Assembly: GCA_003662645.1 (NCBI GenBank)
Contig: QMYL01000046.1
Span: forward strand, 1 to 7,158
Source: Candidatus Bathyarchaeota archaeon
GTDB taxonomy: Archaea > Thermoproteota > Bathyarchaeia > Bathyarchaeales > B26-1
DNA length: 7,158 bases
Reading direction: 5' to 3'
The translations under genes were made by a program, and so were the position numbers. The notes beneath the pieces are model-generated. The model searched no databases. It was not told the DNA's origin and was given only the letters and a program-made list of their open reading frames with translations. Below, piece after piece: positions 5,519 to 7,158 of the stretch (position 1 is its first letter; every line of letters starts with the position of its first letter).

Positions 5519-5776
5519 TCATAGGATTGAGGGCAATGCATCCCGCAGTTCATCATATATCCTCCTACCCTTCTCCGTTATTCTGCATGAGCCATCCTTA
5601 TCCTCCTCTATCAACCCCTTCTCCTTCAAGTACGAGAGGTGCTTGAGGAAGTCATCGTAGGAGAGGGATGTAGCCTTACGCCATATGTAGGTGCGGAGTT
5701 GCGGCTCACGTTTATAGTAGAGGAACTCCAATATCTCGAACCTTATCTGAACAGCGCTCTTCCGCACCTTTGGCAT
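5519..5776 (-). CDS. Small winged-helix DNA-binding regulator (Sso10a/HTH_45-like)
   Basis: This 85-residue protein is almost entirely one winged helix-turn-helix. Helix 1 is about 10-21 (IRFEILEFLYYK), helix 2 about 26-35 (QLRTYIWRKA), and the recognition helix about 39-52 (SYDDFLKHLSYLKE). The wing is about 53-68 (KGLIEEDKDGSCRITEKG), followed by a short C-terminal helix (69-80). The order IW/MxKAxLSYxxxxKxLxxLxEKGLI...ITEKG is characteristic of archaeal Sso10a/HTH_45 proteins. Those usually carry a longer C-terminal dimerising helix, which is short here. There is no ligand domain. The ATG at 5776 has GAGG seven bases upstream and a TATA box about 45 bases upstream. Its place before the membrane protein and exporter, and the repeats before both, suggest it is their local regulator. 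Chromatin-type binding is an alternative. Confidence 0.88.
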   Translation of the reverse strand: MPKVRKSAVQIRFEILEFLYYKREPQLRTYIWRKATSLSYDDFLKHLSYLKEKGLIEEDKDGSCRITEKGRRIYDELRDALPSIL

Positions 5777-5783
5777 GAGAACG

Positions 5784-5789
5784 CCTCAC
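5784..5789 (-). promoter_or_regulatory. Shine-Dalgarno sequence of the winged-helix gene
   Basis: GTGAGG on the minus strand, with the GAGG core seven bases before the ATG at 5776, supports that start. Confidence 0.55.
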
Positions 5790-5793
5790 GTAA

Positions 5794-5812
5794 ACATCAA
5801 ATAGATAGATGT
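5794..5812. repeat. Dyad over the predicted transcript start of the winged-helix gene
   Basis: ACATC (5794-5798) and GATGT (5808-5812) form a perfect inverted repeat with a nine-base spacer, 19 bp in all. It lies about six bases downstream of the TATA box and covers the predicted transcript start near 5797. Position and size match the dyad at the permease promoter (also 19 bp, about seven bases from its TATA box), but the arm sequences differ. It could be an autoregulatory operator; a five-base arm is weak evidence. Confidence 0.3.
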
Positions 5813-5816
5813 GGTA

Positions 5817-5840
5817 GATTTTAAAATTATCCTAAAATTT
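5817..5840 (-). promoter_or_regulatory. TATA box and AT-rich promoter of the winged-helix gene
   Basis: The minus strand contains AATTTTAAAATC (TATA core about 5827-5819), giving a predicted transcript start near 5797 and a leader of about 20 bases that holds the Shine-Dalgarno sequence. TAAAATT occurs twice on the plus strand (5822-5828 and 5833-5839), 11 bp apart, about one helical turn. The second copy could be a further protein contact or simply low-complexity sequence. The T-rich stretch may also help end the transcript of the permease gene upstream. Confidence 0.5.
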
Positions 5841-5846
5841 TCGTTT

Positions 5847-7158
5847 TTATCTGGTTTCCTCCCTGACACCCCTCCTCCTCATCCTTCTTATCCTCAACTT
5901 GTACTGTAGGGTTAGAAGCTTCTCTGGAGCCAGCAGTTTGCTGGTAGCGTAGACGACCGCCATGGTTAACGCCGCCGAGTATGGTATACCATAGATAGCC
6001 TCAACCGATATACCGGACAGAACCATCTCCTTGGCCATTATCATCGGGTAAGATGTCGGCAAAGCGTAGATGAAGAGCTGTAAACCTATGGGTAGCGCTC
6101 TCAAGTCCCCATACATAACCAAGATCGACGGTATCATTATCGGTATAATCACAACGCCGAGAAGGGCCCCCGCCATCCTCACATCACTACTCAAGGCACC
6201 TATAACTATACCGAGCGAGGTTATGAAGAGTATCGATAGGATCAAACTTAGAGCCAAGACCACATAGGCCCCAGCTGGCGGTGGGGGGAGGAACTGAAAG
6301 ACGTTGACGAAGCCCATCTCTAACCCAGGCATTGAGAATATGCCCTCAAAGTATATGAGGAAGCCTACCGTGAAGAGTATGCCGCCCAGAACAGCCACCA
6401 CAGAGGAGCCTATCAACTTGGCCATCAATATGTGATAGCGGGTCACGGGAAAGGTTAGGAGCGTCTCGAGGGTCTTCTCCTCATTCTCCACGGCCGTGGC
6501 TATGGCGGCTATTTGGGCTACACTTATCGCCAGAACAAAGAGGACCATCGGGACCATTATACCGTAACTCATCATCAACTGTCCAAATATCGTCTGGGGT
6601 GAGATCGGCATCACCCTATCCCTTATAACTGTATACCTCGTGATGTTGAGGGGTTCCCTAACGACATCAGGTTCAACATCAGGAGCCAACCTCGATATCA
6701 TCATGGAACTTAGGATCTCCGACGATATGGATAAGGCTCTATCCACAACGGATTGGGCGCCGACCGAGCCGAAGCCCACACTCTCCATTATGGAGTAGAC
6801 ATCAACCCTAACCTTACCAAAGTTCAGTAGAGTCTCCTCAAAACCCTCCGGTATCACTATTAAGACCTTCGAGTTAAGGTTCTTCGCCTCCTCAAGGGCT
6901 TCCTCAAGGCTGCCCGCCTCGATATTAGATGCGTTCAACCCAACCTGAACCAAGATTGATACGAGCCCTCTGCTGGTGTTGGTTCCATCATAATCTATAA
7001 CAGCAACGTTCAACCCTTTAGTCGCGGCCTCAACAGCGCCGCTCATGGCTGCCGACATGGCGAAACCCATCAGGGGAAGCATTATAACGGGCACTATAAG
7101 GCCTATGTATATCCTAGGATCCCTCAGTAGATCCTTAACCTCCTTCTCAATCAAAGGC
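5847..7158 (-). CDS. ABC-2 type permease subunit, 5' end probably cut by right edge
   Basis: This is the membrane subunit of an ABC-2 (NatB/YhaP-like) exporter. The frame is open to the right edge. A TTG at 7154 is the first possible start inside the window and would give 435 residues, but family proteins usually have several residues before IEKEVKDLLRDPR, so I treat the gene as partial. Counting from that TTG, there is a first membrane segment (about 18-36), an extracytoplasmic domain (about 37-195) with three N-x-S/T sequons, and then about five or six segments (196-220, 243-268, 296-322, 326-348, about 354-372, 387-408). The family's coupling motif is clear: ENEEKTLETLLTFPVTRYHILMAKLI in part (about 223-248). 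The C-terminus is very basic (RIRRMRRRGVREETR). No cysteine is present. The ATPase partner is not in the window; these genes often have it adjacent, so it may lie just beyond the edge. The substrate is unknown. Confidence 0.92.
   Translation of the reverse strand, partial: PLIEKEVKDLLRDPRIYIGLIVPVIMLPLMGFAMSAAMSGAVEAATKGLNVAVIDYDGTNTSRGLVSILVQVGLNASNIEAGSLEEALEEAKNLNSKVLIVIPEGFEETLLNFGKVRVDVYSIMESVGFGSVGAQSVVDRALSISSEILSSMMISRLAPDVEPDVVREPLNITRYTVIRDRVMPISPQTIFGQLMMSYGIMVPMVLFVLAISVAQIAAIATAVENEEKTLETLLTFPVTRYHILMAKLIGSSVVAVLGGILFTVGFLIYFEGIFSMPGLEMGFVNVFQFLPPPPAGAYVVLALSLILSILFITSLGIVIGALSSDVRMAGALLGVVIIPIMIPSILVMYGDLRALPIGLQLFIYALPTSYPMIMAKEMVLSGISVEAIYGIPYSAALTMAVVYATSKLLAPEKLLTLQYKLRIRRMRRRGVREETR

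Noticed and set aside
5530..5565. Possible C/D box guide RNA (ATGATGA on the minus strand near the winged-helix 3' end)
   Set aside because: The box C-like heptamer is inside coding sequence (YDEL codons) and no CTGA box D follows at a suitable distance.
5639..5824. Plus-strand open frame antisense to the winged-helix gene
   Set aside because: It is fully explained as the complement of the winged-helix coding sequence and its promoter, with no independent signal.

Overview
The window reads as archaeal, and most like a thermophilic member of the Thermoproteota/TACK side (for example Bathyarchaeia-like). That placement is inferred, not proven. The support is an archaeal Rio2 kinase of typical length with the IDWPQ variant of the metal-binding motif, a Sso10a-type (HTH_45-like) winged-helix protein, TATA boxes about 25 bases upstream of predicted transcript starts, one apparently leaderless gene, frequent AGG/AGA and ATA codons, and very few cysteines. 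The 962-residue permease and the visible 435 residues of the ABC-2 permease contain none. Every supported gene is on the minus strand, so transcription runs from the right edge to the left.

Right part (7158-5847): an ABC-2 type permease subunit whose frame is still open at the right edge. Its ATPase partner is not in the window and may lie upstream. After a 70-base AT-rich gap with its own promoter comes a small winged-helix DNA-binding protein (5776-5519). It is followed by a 138-residue protein with two membrane segments that I cannot assign to a family (5447-5031).

Middle (4918-1135): a second, different exporter. A large duplicated FtsX/MacB-type permease (962 residues from its GTG, 946 from a more likely internal ATG) overlaps the ribosome binding site of its LolD/MacB-type ATPase. 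The ATPase start lies one base past the permease stop, so the pair is almost certainly translationally coupled. The ATPase carries a charged helical tail of about 70 residues beyond the usual core.

Left part (1084-1): a housekeeping pair, the ribosome-biogenesis kinase Rio2 and the 5' portion of an Mth938-domain (DUF498-like) protein cut by the left edge.

The most interesting signal is a 22-bp near-identical repeat (19/22 matches) present exactly twice in the intergenic DNA: once before the 138-residue membrane protein and once before the FtsX permease. The copy at 5494-5515 begins three bases past the stop of the winged-helix gene. The simplest reading is a small regulon in which the winged-helix protein binds both sites and controls the membrane protein and the FtsX-type exporter together. 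This is inference, and an RNA-level role is also possible. Other regulatory candidates are dyads at the predicted transcript starts of the winged-helix gene and the FtsX permease, and a 24-codon upstream ORF overlapping the internal ATG of the permease. No gap exceeds 300 bases. I see no tRNA, rRNA, CRISPR array or insertion sequence.
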